DNA of 64,000 nt, from assembly GCA_019054805.1 (NCBI GenBank), contig JAHQIY010000008.1, positions 2,465,501 to 2,529,500 on the forward strand. Reading direction: 5' to 3'. Shown piece after piece: positions 21,944 to 35,000 of this stretch. Position 1 is the stretch's first letter, and each line of letters begins with the position of its first letter. Below the pieces are notes generated by a model. The model was given only the letters and a program-made list of their open reading frames with translations, did no database searches and had not been told where the DNA came from. The DNA comes from Brachionus manjavacas. Taxonomy: Eukaryota > Rotifera > Eurotatoria > Ploima > Brachionidae. The position numbers and the translations under genes were made by a program.

Positions 21944-24900
21944 ATGACTACTGCTAGTGTTCAAGACATCGATTCTTTTATTCGATTACAAAAAGAAAAA
22001 CTCAACCGTGAAAAATATAACGACTATAGTCCGAATCAAGTAAATTTTTTTTAAATTTCAATTTGAAATTATAAACTTTTATCTTTATTAAATTTTTTCA
22101 TAAAATTCTGATTTCTTTTTTGAAAAAAATAAATTATATTTTCAAAAAAATCTTTATAAATCCAACATTTTAAAAATAATTAGAAGCTAATACACTTGAA
22201 TTTTTTTAAAGCACATTTACAATCCATCATTGGATTATGAACGCCAACAATTGGAAAAGTATTTAGCCAAAGGCCAAACAGAACCATATCAGATACCAGA
22301 AGCAAATTTTGTTCGCTTCCAGTCCCAACAACCTCAACAACCGGAACAAGCAGCTCAGCCGGCTCCACCAGTCCAAAATCGTCAATCAAATACGAATAAT
22401 AATCAAGATGATTTTTTCCAAAGATTTGGAGCCAACTATGATGCTAAAAAGAATAAACTTCAAAAAGAGCTTCAAAATGATTATTCCCAATACATGCAAC
22501 AGGTAACACTCACGCCTTGCTCAAAAAATATTTATTTTTTTTAAAAACAGAAAGCCTTAAAAGAAGCTAATCAAAAGTCAAAAAATCAGGCACCAGTTTC
22601 AGATGAATTCTACGCAACTTTACCGCTAAAAAGCTTTGGACCTCAGAAGGTTAATTTCTTTTATTTTCTCAACCTTAATCCGGCTTTAGCTTCATAAGTC
22701 CTCTTTTTTTACCATTAAAAAAGAATTCAAATAACCAAAGCAATGTAGAAAATAAAACATATAGAGAAAATTTTGATATTTCTAATCGGAAATCGCAAGA
22801 GTCGTTCAGAGGTAAAAACGAAATAGAAGTAAAGCCTTATTCTGTAAGTTTTAACAATTAAGTATTGTGATTTGCTTTGCCAAATAGTAAACTAACATAA
22901 CCATTAGCTTAAGTTACAGTATTAATTTATTTATTATATATTATATATTTTTTTTAATTTAAAAAGAAACATGGGAATAGCTCAGAGAATTTAAGTAGCA
23001 TCAAAAACAGTCCATTTGGTTACGACTTAGGAAACAAAAGCCAAAGTCAATTCAATGTGAACTCAGAAAGACGATTAGAACAGCCACCTTTTGATCCGCT
23101 TTATTCGGACTCAAACTTCAGAGCAAGATCGGCCAATTCATATGAAAATATTTCCAGATATCCTCCAGATTATTATCCACCTCAAGTTCAAACATTTTTT
23201 ACACCGATAGATCCCAGCTTGACTGACATTCTACGCAGACCTCCAGTGGGACTCAGAAGCGCTCTAGGTGTTCCTCACTCGGCACCGAGAGTACAGTTTA
23301 ACGAAAACGTTATTTATAATGAATTTCCTGCTAATCAATATGCTTATCAGGAACCACCTAGAAACAACAACTTTGCACCAGATACAAATCGAAGTAAGTT
23401 TACTTTTTTTTTAAATTTTAATCTTTTGTGGTGATGAAACAAGTTTTGAAATTTTTGTAAATTTACTTTTCAAAGAGGTTGTTGTAAAATCAGAAAAAAT
23501 AATACCAGTTTTTCAATTAAATAATATCTTATTTAAATGTTTTAATACTTTTTTGATTTTTTTTAAATATAATTAAATAATATATATAAATTATATATAA
23601 TTAATAATATAATAATATAATTCGTTTCTAAATTAATAGGGAAAAAAAAATTTACTAAATTTTATCAATTTTATTATTTTTTAAATCAAAATTTGATATA
23701 AATTTATGATAAGAAATTCAAAATATACAAGTACCTAAACTTTTTAGATAAACAAAAAAATTTTCATTTTTTGATATTTTAATTAAAGCTACCGTATTCC
23801 CTGGATCGATTATGCTGCACCACAAACTAAGACATACTTTTGGACCACCAAAGTAAATCTCGTCCATGCTAAAAAATTTCTGATTAAGAACGCATGGTCT
23901 AATAGTATTATCACAGGTTTAGGGTCGCATTAAACTCTGAAATTCTTATTAATTTAATGCGCTATCAAGAAATAAAAAGTTTGAGACAAAAAATAAAAAT
24001 AATTTTTCTTATGATGCATTTGGTGCAGTACCATGAATTAAGAAAATAAAATATAAAAAAATTCATTTTTTAATTGAAACTTAGTCTAATCAGGTGACCT
24101 ATTTTGTAAAAATTTTAAATAACAAATTATAGTGAGAAAATTCCAGATTTTGACTCACTCATTTAGAGCGACCAGTCGGCGCCCCTAGTGACCTCAATTT
24201 TTTATGACTTACCCACAACCAGCACCACTATTGTAGAGAATTTGACGAGCCAAGAACATAAACTTTATCAATGATAGAACATGTTACCTTGATGACAAAA
24301 AAGTGACAAAAGAAAGCAAAAATAAATATGAAAAATTTCTCCTCATTTAAGCTTATTATATTTTTACCTTTCTAAATGTATAAGATAGATGTCATATCTC
24401 ATTCTTTAATTAATAAAATAAATATTGAAATATTAAAATAAAGATACAATTTTTTGAATTATTAAAAAATATCATAAAGACTATTCTTTCTGGATAAAAA
24501 CTAGACACATTTTTCGAAAGCTTTTTAAATTCTCCACAAGTGACATGGGTGTCAGTGGGGGGAATTTTTAGAAATATAAAAAAGTTCAATTTTCAACAAA
24601 ATTAAAAATCTTGGAAAAGACTAATTTGATTATCAAAAAGTTCAGAAAATTCCAAACTAAATGACACGTTAAATATTTTTGCTTTGTAAAGTTAGTGAGG
24701 GTTAATATTTTAGTTGGACCCTAATACAATTTAGAAAAAAATTTCAAAATAAAACAGCACTTCAAATAATTATTAATATTTACCCCAAATTTCTTTACTT
24801 TACTCTGAATTTTATTTTGTGTTTTTTTTCATAATAATTTAAAAATTACAGTAGAAATAAATACAGTAGATTTTTTTTGGAATTAAATTTAAAAATGTTT

Positions 24901-27900
24901 TTTTTAAAAGAGATAAAGCAAAAATGTGTTAAAGAGGTGACAAATATAAATCAAAAATATAAAAATTGTATATAATTGACGATACTTTTTAAATAATAAC
25001 AAACCGTAAAAAATTATTTTAAGAATTACATATATTTTATAAATTACTAATTTATTTAAATTTTAATCTTTATTAGATATTTAAAGTAATTCATATGTTA
25101 TTTAATTTGTTTCATTTTTCTTATTCTTTATTTTCTAAAACAAGAATATTTAACTAATTGAACTCTTTTTTTTTATTATATTTCTTGCCAATAAAACTTA
25201 TATCAAATAAAAGCTTAAATAAAAAATTCACAGTTTTAGAAAGATTATCTTCATGATTTATTTATATTGACAAAGGTGAATCTAATAAATTTTTTTTAAA
25301 GAATAGCATATCTTTTAAAATAAGAAAAAAGTCTTGAAAAAATTAATTAATTTAAAAAAAAATTCTTTAAAAGATCAACCTTCAAACTCTAATCAAACAA
25401 ATCGCCCAAGAGATACCAATCCTTTCGCATTCGGAACAAGCGGTGAAAATGATCAAAAATTACTAAAAGCCAGAGAATACCAGGAAGAACTAGGACGACA
25501 AGTTCGAGAAAAACAATTAAAGAAACAAAAAGAAAAGGAAGAGCATGAAAGATTAGATAAAAAATTATTATTAGAAAATGCTATCTATAATCCTTACGGC
25601 CGAGGTGGTGGTGGCGCTCCTATTAAAGATAAAGAAGGAAACACAGTTGCCAATTTAAGCCAAGTGCGTGCAGATCCTTTACAATATTCACCTCGGGACA
25701 TGCCACCACCTCAATCGGTTATCAACAGCCTGTTAAATACGGGATCCAATTTGCCAAATTCGAGCAGAGTCAATTCTAATGATTTTTTGAATAATTCAGC
25801 GCCAAATACTAATAGAAAGACTGGTCCCAATGATGAGCAAAGTTTTGCTCGAGGAGGACATGGAATTTTCGGCGAAGGGAAATCCGAGGATCAAAAAAAA
25901 AAAGAGGACAAATATAAAGCCGAATTGCAGCAACAAATCGAGGAAAAACAAAGATTAAAAGCTTTAGAAAAGGAAAGACAAAGACTTGAGGATGAAAAGG
26001 AACAAAAAAGAATAGATGAAGAATTAAAAAAAATACAAGCCGAAGTTGAGGAAGAAGAAAGAAAAAAAAAGCAAAAAGAAGAAAATGAAAAAAATTTTGC
26101 TGAAAATGCCAAAAAAATTGCAGAAGAAAATCGAAAACAACAAAACAAACGCGTTCCAAATAAACCATTAAATAAACGAACTGGTCGAAAGCCATCGGCT
26201 AATGATGAGCCACCAATTAATAACACTCCTCCTATTATACAATCTGAATTCCGTACCAATAGTCCACCTGTACCTGCTGCAGCTAAAAAGTTAAACGGTG
26301 GTAAAGCACCAGTCAAGAAAAACTTAAATCCAGAAAGAACAAATGATGAAATAAATGAAGCAGAAAGAAATTTCACTCCACCGCCACCAAAGCCTGTAGC
26401 AAACAACAGAAATAAGATAAAATCGAGCACAACAGCCGATTACTATCTCACTGAGTCCCGATTAAATGTTTCTTCGCCGGTAAGTCAAAATAAAAATGCG
26501 AACTTTTAATTAAAAAAAGAAATTATTTTTTTTAAACAGACAGTAAAAAAAGTAAATTCAAATTTACCGCCTCTAGATGATAATGAAGAAAGAGAACCAT
26601 CTAATTTAATAAATGATTATGAAATTGAAAACTTTAAGACAAATAACAAAAAGATAAATATAAATAAGAATAAAACGGTTTGAATTTTTTCTTTAATTCT
26701 TGATTGCTTAGTTTTAATCACTGTTTTAGAATTTTTTTTACATTTTATTTTATCAAAAAAATTATTTTGCCCAAAATCAATTATTAAGTTTTTTTTTAAT
26801 ATAACTTCATTGATTAATTAGGTAAGGTTAGGATTAAAAAAAACATACTTAAAATGAATATAATGTTTTAATTTTTAATCAAAATTTTTATTTTTTAAAG
26901 CTAAATAAAAGCGGAAATTTTTTCAGTCGTATATTATCGGGTCTCACCTGCTACACAACAGGAAGCTCTTTTGCCTGGTACTATTCAATTCTTTGAAAGT
27001 CTGAATAAATAAAAATTGTTTTTATAAGTCATGTTAAATCTTTATAAAAAAATGAAAATTTTAAAAATTGTTTGTTAATTGTTTTATTAATGATTAGTTC
27101 TAAGAAAAAAAGGCAGACCCAAATTATCAAAAATAATTATTGTAATCATAATCAACAATTTACAATAAAAGAATTTTAAAATTGATTTCTGGCAATTTAA
27201 TAAAAAAATTTTGTATCTAATTTTTTCTAGATCAACTTCTAAAAATACACTTATCTTTATTTGCACTTAAATTAAGCACTTTTTATTTATTAACTTTGTC
27301 TATAATTACTTTTTTTTTAGATTTGTGTAATTGCTCCTTACAATTAATTCTTTTTTTTTTACTAAAAATACTTTAAAATCTCCCAAGCTTTTTTCAATTT
27401 TTTTGTTGAATAATTAATTTAGCAGAAAAACATTTGAATTAAGAAGCAAAAATGTTTAAAAAAAAGGAAAAAAAAATTAATTTAAAAATAGAAAATTAAC
27501 TTATTCATGAGAAAAATTAATAAAATTCAAAATAACACATTATTTAAGAAAATCAATAATACATTCGTTCGATCTCTTTTTCTAGGGGAAACTTTTGTAA
27601 CAATTTTTGATATTATAATTCAATATATACTTGGGCGGATAAAATTTTTGCTTTATTTAGTTTATAATGTAAACCATATCATTTTTTGTATGAAAATTAT
27701 CTTTGATTTTCCAATCCTTTTTTTCTTACTCATCAAATAACTAAGCTATTAATACTTTAATTAAAACAATAATTTATTTAAATACTTTTAAAATTTTATA
27801 TTTGCTATTTTATTCGAATAATATATTCAATTATATAACAGCCAATTTTCTTTTGATTTTAATTGTTTTTCTATAATTTATTTAATTTTAGCTCAAAAAT

Positions 27901-29701
27901 AAAAAATATTCAATATTTTATTTCATTCATTTACAAAATTTAAACATCAAAAAATTTTTTGAATGAAATCTACCTATTATTATGTAAAAAAATTATTATT
28001 TTTTAATCACGAACATTTATAAAAAAAATAAAGGAAAAATTTTATATAAAGTTGAGGTTTGTAATTGATCGGATTGAAAAAATGAAGAATTTTTTAAAAT
28101 TTAAAATTGCTGAAATTTAATATTGAAACCTATAATTATATGTTAATAAAAATCAATCAGTTTTGAAGCTTCCTTTTTTGCTTTTCAAATAATTTATTTC
28201 AGCTCTCATGATTTTTTTTTTAAATCACAAATGAGTGTTTTTACTTTTTATAGGTTTAGATTTAGTTTTAGATTAACACGACCTTTAAAAATTCTATTTG
28301 AATTATTAAATTTTTTTTAAAGGAACCTAAAGGAAGAAAAAATTATAATAATGCCGATAATGTCATTCCGACTAAGCCTGTATTGAAAAAATTGAGCAGA
28401 CCGGTAAGAAATTTAAAATTGTTTTCTGATTAAAGAAAGTGGTGATTTTTTTAGCCTTCTCAAGTGTCTAAAGTATCGAATAGCGAAGTTTTGGCTCAAT
28501 TAAGCAACTTGAAAAAGCACCTTCAAAGAGAACTTTCTGAAGTTGAAAATAAAGTCAACAATTCGGTAGGACTAATTTTAAATTTTTTGCTTACAATAAC
28601 TTGATTAAAAAGAATGATCGAACAAGCATCGGACAATTAGCTGACATGAGAGAAAATCTTGAGAACATCCGAACCCCAATTGGTGACCGAGATGGATTCA
28701 AAACTTACCGAAAAGAAATATATAGTAATTGAAAATAAAAAAAAAAATTTAAATTTTTTGTTTAATCATCTTCTCTTCTAGCACCCCCTATACGTGGAAA
28801 TTTTTACAGAGAAAATACAATTTTATTAGATTCAAGTCGAAGAGGTAACATGATTTAACCTAGAATTTTTTTTCTAATTAATAATTTTAAGATGATGACT
28901 TTTTTTCTAATGACTTGCAGAGAGAAGCTAATGAGAGACAACGAAACAGACTTAACTCAGTAAACTTTTTAAATTAAAATTTTAAAATTTTTAATGCATC
29001 GATTTAGATCGTTAACTTTGATAACAATGGTGATGATTTTAATGAAAAATTGTCAGCCCAAAACCAACTAAGATTAAAAAAATTAAGGGATATAGAGGGC
29101 AAGCATGAATAAAAATTAACAAAATTTTTATTTAAAAAATTTATTTTAGATGACAGTCTTTCAATGAACGATCCTAATGATGTTCTCAATAAGTTTATCA
29201 ACAAAAATAATAGGTATGTTTAAAAATAAAATTTTTTTTTTTCTAATGATAGCATTTTTAAGACTCGTGGAGGAAATCAAAAATCTATAAAAAAACTATA
29301 ACAAATAAATTTTTTAAAGCTTCTTTTAATATTTTTGAAAGTAATTCACCTTATTTTTGTTGAGTCATTTTTTCTATTCATTTTGTCACTCTTTTCTAAA
29401 TACATGCTTAGAACTAAAAATCACTGTTTTAACTTAAGTATTCTAGACTTAACCTTTTTTTTTTGTATTTTAAAGTAACAAACTAAAGCTTTTTAAATTC
29501 TTCATTATTTGAAGAGAAAATAAAAGTTCTTTTATTTAGTCTTCCTTCTACTTTGGTTTAAAAAAAAATTTATTTGTTTCTAAAATATTTATTAAAAATA
29601 GAAAATTTAATCCGATAAATAAATAAATAATTTTTTTGTTTTTCAGAGCTCCGTCAACTGTTACAATACAAGATGATGCATGGCTAAAACAACCAGTTTA
29701 A
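21944..29701 (+). CDS. CSPP1: Centrosome and spindle pole-associated protein 1 (CSPP1) homologue
   Basis: Microtubule-binding protein of centrosomes, spindle and ciliary axoneme. Exons read: 21944-22039, 22212-22502, 22551-22649, about 22700-22843, 22967-23393, about 25325-26479, 26540-26677, 28323-28403, 28455-28565, 28613-28724, 28782-28844, 28892-28959, 29008-29098, 29150-29213, 29647-29701 (TAA). Family marks: the start MTTASVQDIDSFIRLQKEKL; FGANYDAKKNKLQKELQNDY (human GEEYEERKHRLKEELRQDY); the CSPP1 signature YNPYGRGGGGAPIKDKEGN; a second GIFGEGKSEDQKKKEDKYK block leading into a Lys/Glu coiled coil; VLAQLSNLKKHLQRELSEVE; and a C-terminal TIQDDAWLKQPV. Intron 13 starts with GC (GAGG|gcaagc at 29099) and otherwise fits phase. 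Two joins, exon 3 to 4 and exon 5 to 6, do not match in phase as I drew them, so an exon or edge is missing there. Confidence 0.88.
23394..25324 (+). other. 1.9 kb CSPP1 intron
   Basis: A/T-rich. It probably hides a short unrecognised exon, because the flanking exons disagree in phase. Around 23785-23960 and 24170-24260 base composition is more mixed than in the surroundings, suggesting worn insertion fragments, but I cannot identify them. Confidence 0.45.
26678..28322 (+). other. 1.6 kb CSPP1 intron with a possible alternative last exon at 26927-27012
   Basis: Beyond the candidate terminal exon (TTTTTTCAG acceptor, open frame, TAA, then AATAAA-rich sequence) the intron shows only A/T-rich DNA. 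Confidence 0.5.
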
Positions 29702-32044
29702 TGGTCCAAAAAAATACTAATGAAAAAAAGAGAATTAATATTCCATGTAAAAAGTTCAAATTTTTTAATAATTATCAAATTCTTTCAAAAGAAAGTAATA
29801 GGTTTTAATTGATGGATTTTTAAAATTCCCTGAAAATTACTTTTTTTAAAGATTAAATTTGACTTGATTTTTTTAATTCTAAATATTGGTTTTAATAAAT
29901 TCAATCAATTTATAAAATTACTTTTATTTTTAATTAAAATAAGAAGCTCTTTCAATTTTTCAAGTTTGAAAAGTTCTCAAAGTTAAAATTATTTTTTTTT
30001 TACACTATTTGCTCAACTTTTACATTTAACAAAAAATATAAGCTTTCATTTAAATTTGCTGAAAAAAATCAGAAAAAGCATTTTTTTTAAAGTTAAGTTT
30101 AAGTTTCAAGGAAAATTCTTTATAAATATTCAATACAATCCAGATCTGGACTGTTCGCAGGCCAAAATAAAACTTCAATTTTTTGCTGTTGGAACCATTC
30201 CTTAATTTATCTGTTTCGATGACTAAGGGCTTTTGTAAATTTTTTTACCAACCATACCCATTTATTTGAGTTTTGTTCAAGTTCTCATTTTTGATGATAT
30301 TTCTTATTAATAGAACTTGAAATTATATAAAAATACTAAAATTTTACAATCTAGACATCGGAAAGATGTTTTTAGAAAAAGACGAATTTATCTCAAATAA
30401 GACAAATAATTGAATTGTTTTTTACAGGCATCATGCCTGAATCTTAATCAACATTTTTCTCGAGAATAATTCTGAATTGTTTTAAGGACCGTAAAAGGGG
30501 GGCTAGATAAAATTTTTTATGCCCAGGGTAAACAATTTTTCAGGAAAATCAAAAAAAAAACAGTAGTTGAGCACCTCAAAATATCGAATGCTTTAGTTTA
30601 ATCTAAAAATTCTAATAATAGAATTCAAATTTGACAAATTTGTTAAAAATCACATGATTTGAAGAGATTTTTTAAGATAAATAAATCAATAATGTAAAAA
30701 AGTAAAACCATAGATTTGTTCAGAATTTTTTCTAGATTTAAAAAAAAAAAAAAAGGGGGTTAATAATTGATCCCTCGGAGGAGTTACAATTTAAACCAGA
30801 AAAAACACTTTTTTTTCTTTTTTTTAGCCAACAAAAACCGCCACACCCTTTTTTTTTGTAAATTACATTAGCATGTAGAGAATTTTATGCTCTGTCAGAA
30901 TATATATACTTTTTTTCTTATATTTAAGTTTTATCTTTGAGATTTTGAGTCTTAAAGAACAACAACTTTTTAAAGGGTTTGCTATTTTTGGAACCCTGGG
31001 TGTAAAAAATTTTTATCTAATCCACCACAGAAAAAAATTTTTACGAGGTTTTCGAGGGCGTAGATTGCGAATTTTGAGTCAAAAATACAGAATTCAGATA
31101 GCACTAAAGTTTTGAATTTCGTGAACTTTACATTTATTTTATTTACTTTGAAACCATATATTATCTATTTTTTAACTTTAAAAACCCTATTTTAGATTTC
31201 ACACTTAATTCACTTTATTCTAAAAATATTTAAAAAATTTTAACTAATTTTTTCTTACCAAAAATAAACATACTTATACAACAAAAAATCCGAACAAGTC
31301 TTACAAGTCATGACTTTTAAACAACTCTGAAACCAAAATTTTTTTATTAAATAGTATAGAAAAATATACATATTGTGGAGATAAGTTAGAATAATAAATA
31401 GAATAAGTATAGAATAAAAATTTTTTTTATACTTAAAAAGTATAACATTAAACATTTAATGTTATACAATAAATGATAATATAACATTAAATAATATATT
31501 ATCATTTATTTATAAAATATTTATAAAATAAAATATAATATTTATATAATATTTATTAGATAAAATATTTTAATTTTTTAAATTTGAGCAAAAAAATCAG
31601 ATTAATTACATTTTTTAATTCTTGCTAAAATTCTTTCTTTTTATTGTCTTTTTAACAAATAAAATAAAACATAAAAAAGGACAATGATTGTGTTTAAAAC
31701 TTCAGAGCAAGCATTAACAGACACATTAGGTTTAAATGAGCTAAATGCTATCGGGAAATGAGCTAAGAGATTTTCTTCAATTAAATGAAATCAAGATAAA
31801 AACGATTGTTTCAAAAAGAAAAAAAATTAAAAAATTAATTTATTTTTTGACATTCAAAAAACTTTCTAAAAATAAAGTCTTTTAAATAAATTTATTCAAA
31901 AATTGATTAAAATCTGACTGGTATTTGAAAATTCAAATTCAATCAAACCACAGTGCCCCTTGATCTTTTAAAAAAACTCATTAGATTCAAACAGAAAACG
32001 ATTAAAAATAAAGCGATTTATTTAATTTAATTTAATTAATCGCT
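29702..32044. other. Intergenic, converging ends of CSPP1 (+) and the GPCR (-)
   Basis: Holds a Tc1 transposase relic at 30120-30225. The rest is A/T-rich with no supported gene. Short A/T palindromic stretches around 31440-31560 are probably simple-sequence drift. Confidence 0.5.
30120..30225 (-). pseudogene. Tc1/mariner transposase fragment around the last catalytic Asp
   Basis: The minus strand reads WFQQQKIEVLFWPANSPDLD CIEY, matching the WPAQSPDLNPIE block of Tc1-type transposases, where the PDLN Asp/Asn belongs to the catalytic core. Flanking sequence is no longer readable. Confidence 0.7.
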
Positions 32045-35000
32045 TTAATTTAAAACAAAAAAAAGATTTTTATACTTTTTTCTATGCGTGATTTTAAATA
32101 GTATTTCTCTAAACTGAGATCCATTTAAAACATAGAGAAAAAAATTAACCGAGAAATTAAGATAATAAAAATAGCCAGCGATTCTTTGCATTAAATGATG
32201 ATTCAATTCTTTGATTGTGTACCCTGTAAATGCATTATTGGAAGAATGATTGGAACTATTGATTGTGAGTGTATGATTAGAATGAGATTCAATAGAGCTT
32301 ACAAAAACGGAATGAATTCGTGAAATAGCCATCGGACTGTTTAATAAAATAAAAGTAATTGAAATAATAATTAGCATTCGAGTTGTTCTTGAGTACATTT
32401 TGGCTCTTTTAAGCTCGGCTGATCTTCTAAGCAACGATGTCAGAGCCGAAAATTTGCGAAAAAAAATAAAATTTGTTTTTTTCTGAGTTGGTATTGGGGA
32501 CTCGTTTTTCTCATTGAACGAACTCAATTCCGGATATGAAATTTGTTTTTTAAGTTCAATTTGAGGCTTTAGGAAATTTTCTCTTATGATCGAAACAGTT
32601 TTTCGTCTACTACTCAGTATTACGGAATTTTTTGGCAAAAATTCATTAATTTCAATTTTATCATCAATTTTTGCACCCAGAAAACTAGCATCTGTTGAAA
32701 ATTCATCATTTTTTCTTTTTCTCTCAAATCCATTTTCTAGGTTCAAATTTTTCATCAATTTACAGTAAATGGATATATTGGTGAACAAAATAATCACAAA
32801 TGGTATCAATATAGTGACAAATACGTCTATTATGGCCATGAATTGAACAGTTTTGTGCCATTTTTCCTTTATTTCGCATCGTTTTTGATTATCGTGTTCG
32901 TGAACATGTGAAGAAAAGTAAGAAAAAGAGTAAAAAAATACAGAAAATATGAAAAAAAATGCTACTGAAAGCTTGTTCCGTGACTGATTACATAAATCAT
33001 ATTTTTTAAGTGGAAATTGAACAACAATGTACCGTTCGATGCTAAATAAAATCACATACCTACAAAAAAATTAAATATTTTTAGAAAATTTCTATTAAAA
33101 AAATATTTTTTAACCTCTTAGTTTCTATTTTTTTGTAAATTTTTATTTTTATAAATTGATATCAAAAAAAAAAAAATTTTTAGATCTTGTTTTAAAACTG
33201 AAAAATAATTTTTAAGAGATTAAATTTTTTTATTTAAAAAATATAATTTATCAATTGTAACATATAAGTTAGGAAAGATGAGGGCTTATTAATCTAGTGT
33301 TAATACTTATTTTGTTGCAAGATACTAGCAGAGAAGTTCTTAATTTAAGATTGGATGTATCTTGATTTTTTCATTTTTGTAAGGTGTACCATCAAACAAA
33401 CTATAGATTTGTTTCTTAAACAAAGAAAAGACAAAAAGTAGTTTTGTAGGGCTGGAGTATTGCAAAGTTCCAGAAAGCTCAGTCTTTCTTCGTCTTCATA
33501 TCCATATGGACATAATATTATATAATAAAAATATGCACTTTTTTCATGGACAGCTTATCTTCAAAATGATATAAATATCTTAGAAAAATTCCCAAGAAGA
33601 GTCATCACGATCAAAATTTTAGAAACGACAAAACCTTTTTTTTAATTTAATGATTAAGATATCTAGCATTAACAATAAGAAATTTCATGAAAAAAAAAGT
33701 ATTTTTTTGTTTTTTATCTGAGCATATGAATTAAAATTTGTCAATTTAGTAATCGATGGTCGTTTTGGATAATTGAAGTTAATGATCAAACTTAAATAAT
33801 CATGATAAAAAATTATAATTTTAAATTAATAAATTTAATAAAGAAATTTTATGCATTATTCTAGGTATACAAAATTTTTGCATGCTTCTATTCAAGTGAA
33901 AAATTGAAAATAGAATAGTTACTCTAAAAAATATGTTTTTTCATTGAATTTTAGAATAAAAATTATTTGAAAGGCTTATCATGATTTTTTGTCATTTAAT
34001 TATTAGAATAAAACGTGAATAATTGATTATTTATCAAAATTGCTCTCTACATTTTAAATATGATCTATTTTATATATTTGTTTTAATTAATAAATTTTTT
34101 TTTCAATATTCAAAATTAATCAACAACTAATTTCCTTTTCAAAACTGATTGAATGCCCATGATATATAGTTATATATATGCATAAAAAAATCAATGAGTT
34201 AAATAGTAAATTAAATAAAAAGACAAAATATGTCATTACCTAAGCTTTAAAAATTATAATTAATCTAAAACGAAGAATTTGATTTGATTAAATAATAATA
34301 ATAATAATAATAATAAAGAGTAACTACAGTAAATGACCCATGTTTGGTCATTTACGAAGCTTTTTGTTCCATCCTTTCACCATTCTATTTGTAAAAAAGT
34401 TTTCTCTTTTCCTACAATTTGTTCGTTGCTGGCTTAAACGATGTGGACTACCTCTAATGGACCCGGCCGGTCCAGTCTGCGTGAGTGAGTTAGCAGTCAT
34501 GTTTGGATGAAACCAGTTTAGTTTATTGTAGCCCCTGCCAAATTTAAACATCTTAATCATGTCTCCTCTTGCTCTCCTCTCAGACAACTTTTGCAGCCTT
34601 AATTTTCTTAATCTCTCCTCATTTTTCATATGCCTTAGATGATGGCTTGACTCCGTAGCCCTTCTTTGTACCATTTCAAGACACTTGATATCCTTGCTAT
34701 TGTAAGGAGACCAAACTTGTGTAAAAATTTCAGATTTGTTTACAAACCTATAACTTAATTTTGACTACTATTTTTTAAGTCAAATTTAGTATTTTTTTTA
34801 TAACTTTTAAATACAATAAAAATTCTTTAACTTGATATCTGTGTAATTTTTTTTTATTATTATATGAACAATACCTAATAGAGTTTCATTACTCAAATTT
34901 AAAAAAAAAAAAACAGAATTCATTTTAAATATTGAAGGGACTATTTATTTCTTAAAGTTGATCTTTCAAAAATGTAAAACTTAATTAATAAAAAAGAGAC

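Noticed and set aside
25809..26430. Phe/Leu-rich minus-strand frames of 128 and 179 codons
   Set aside because: Antisense shadow of the Lys/Glu-rich CSPP1 coiled coil; Lys/Glu codons read backwards give Phe/Leu.
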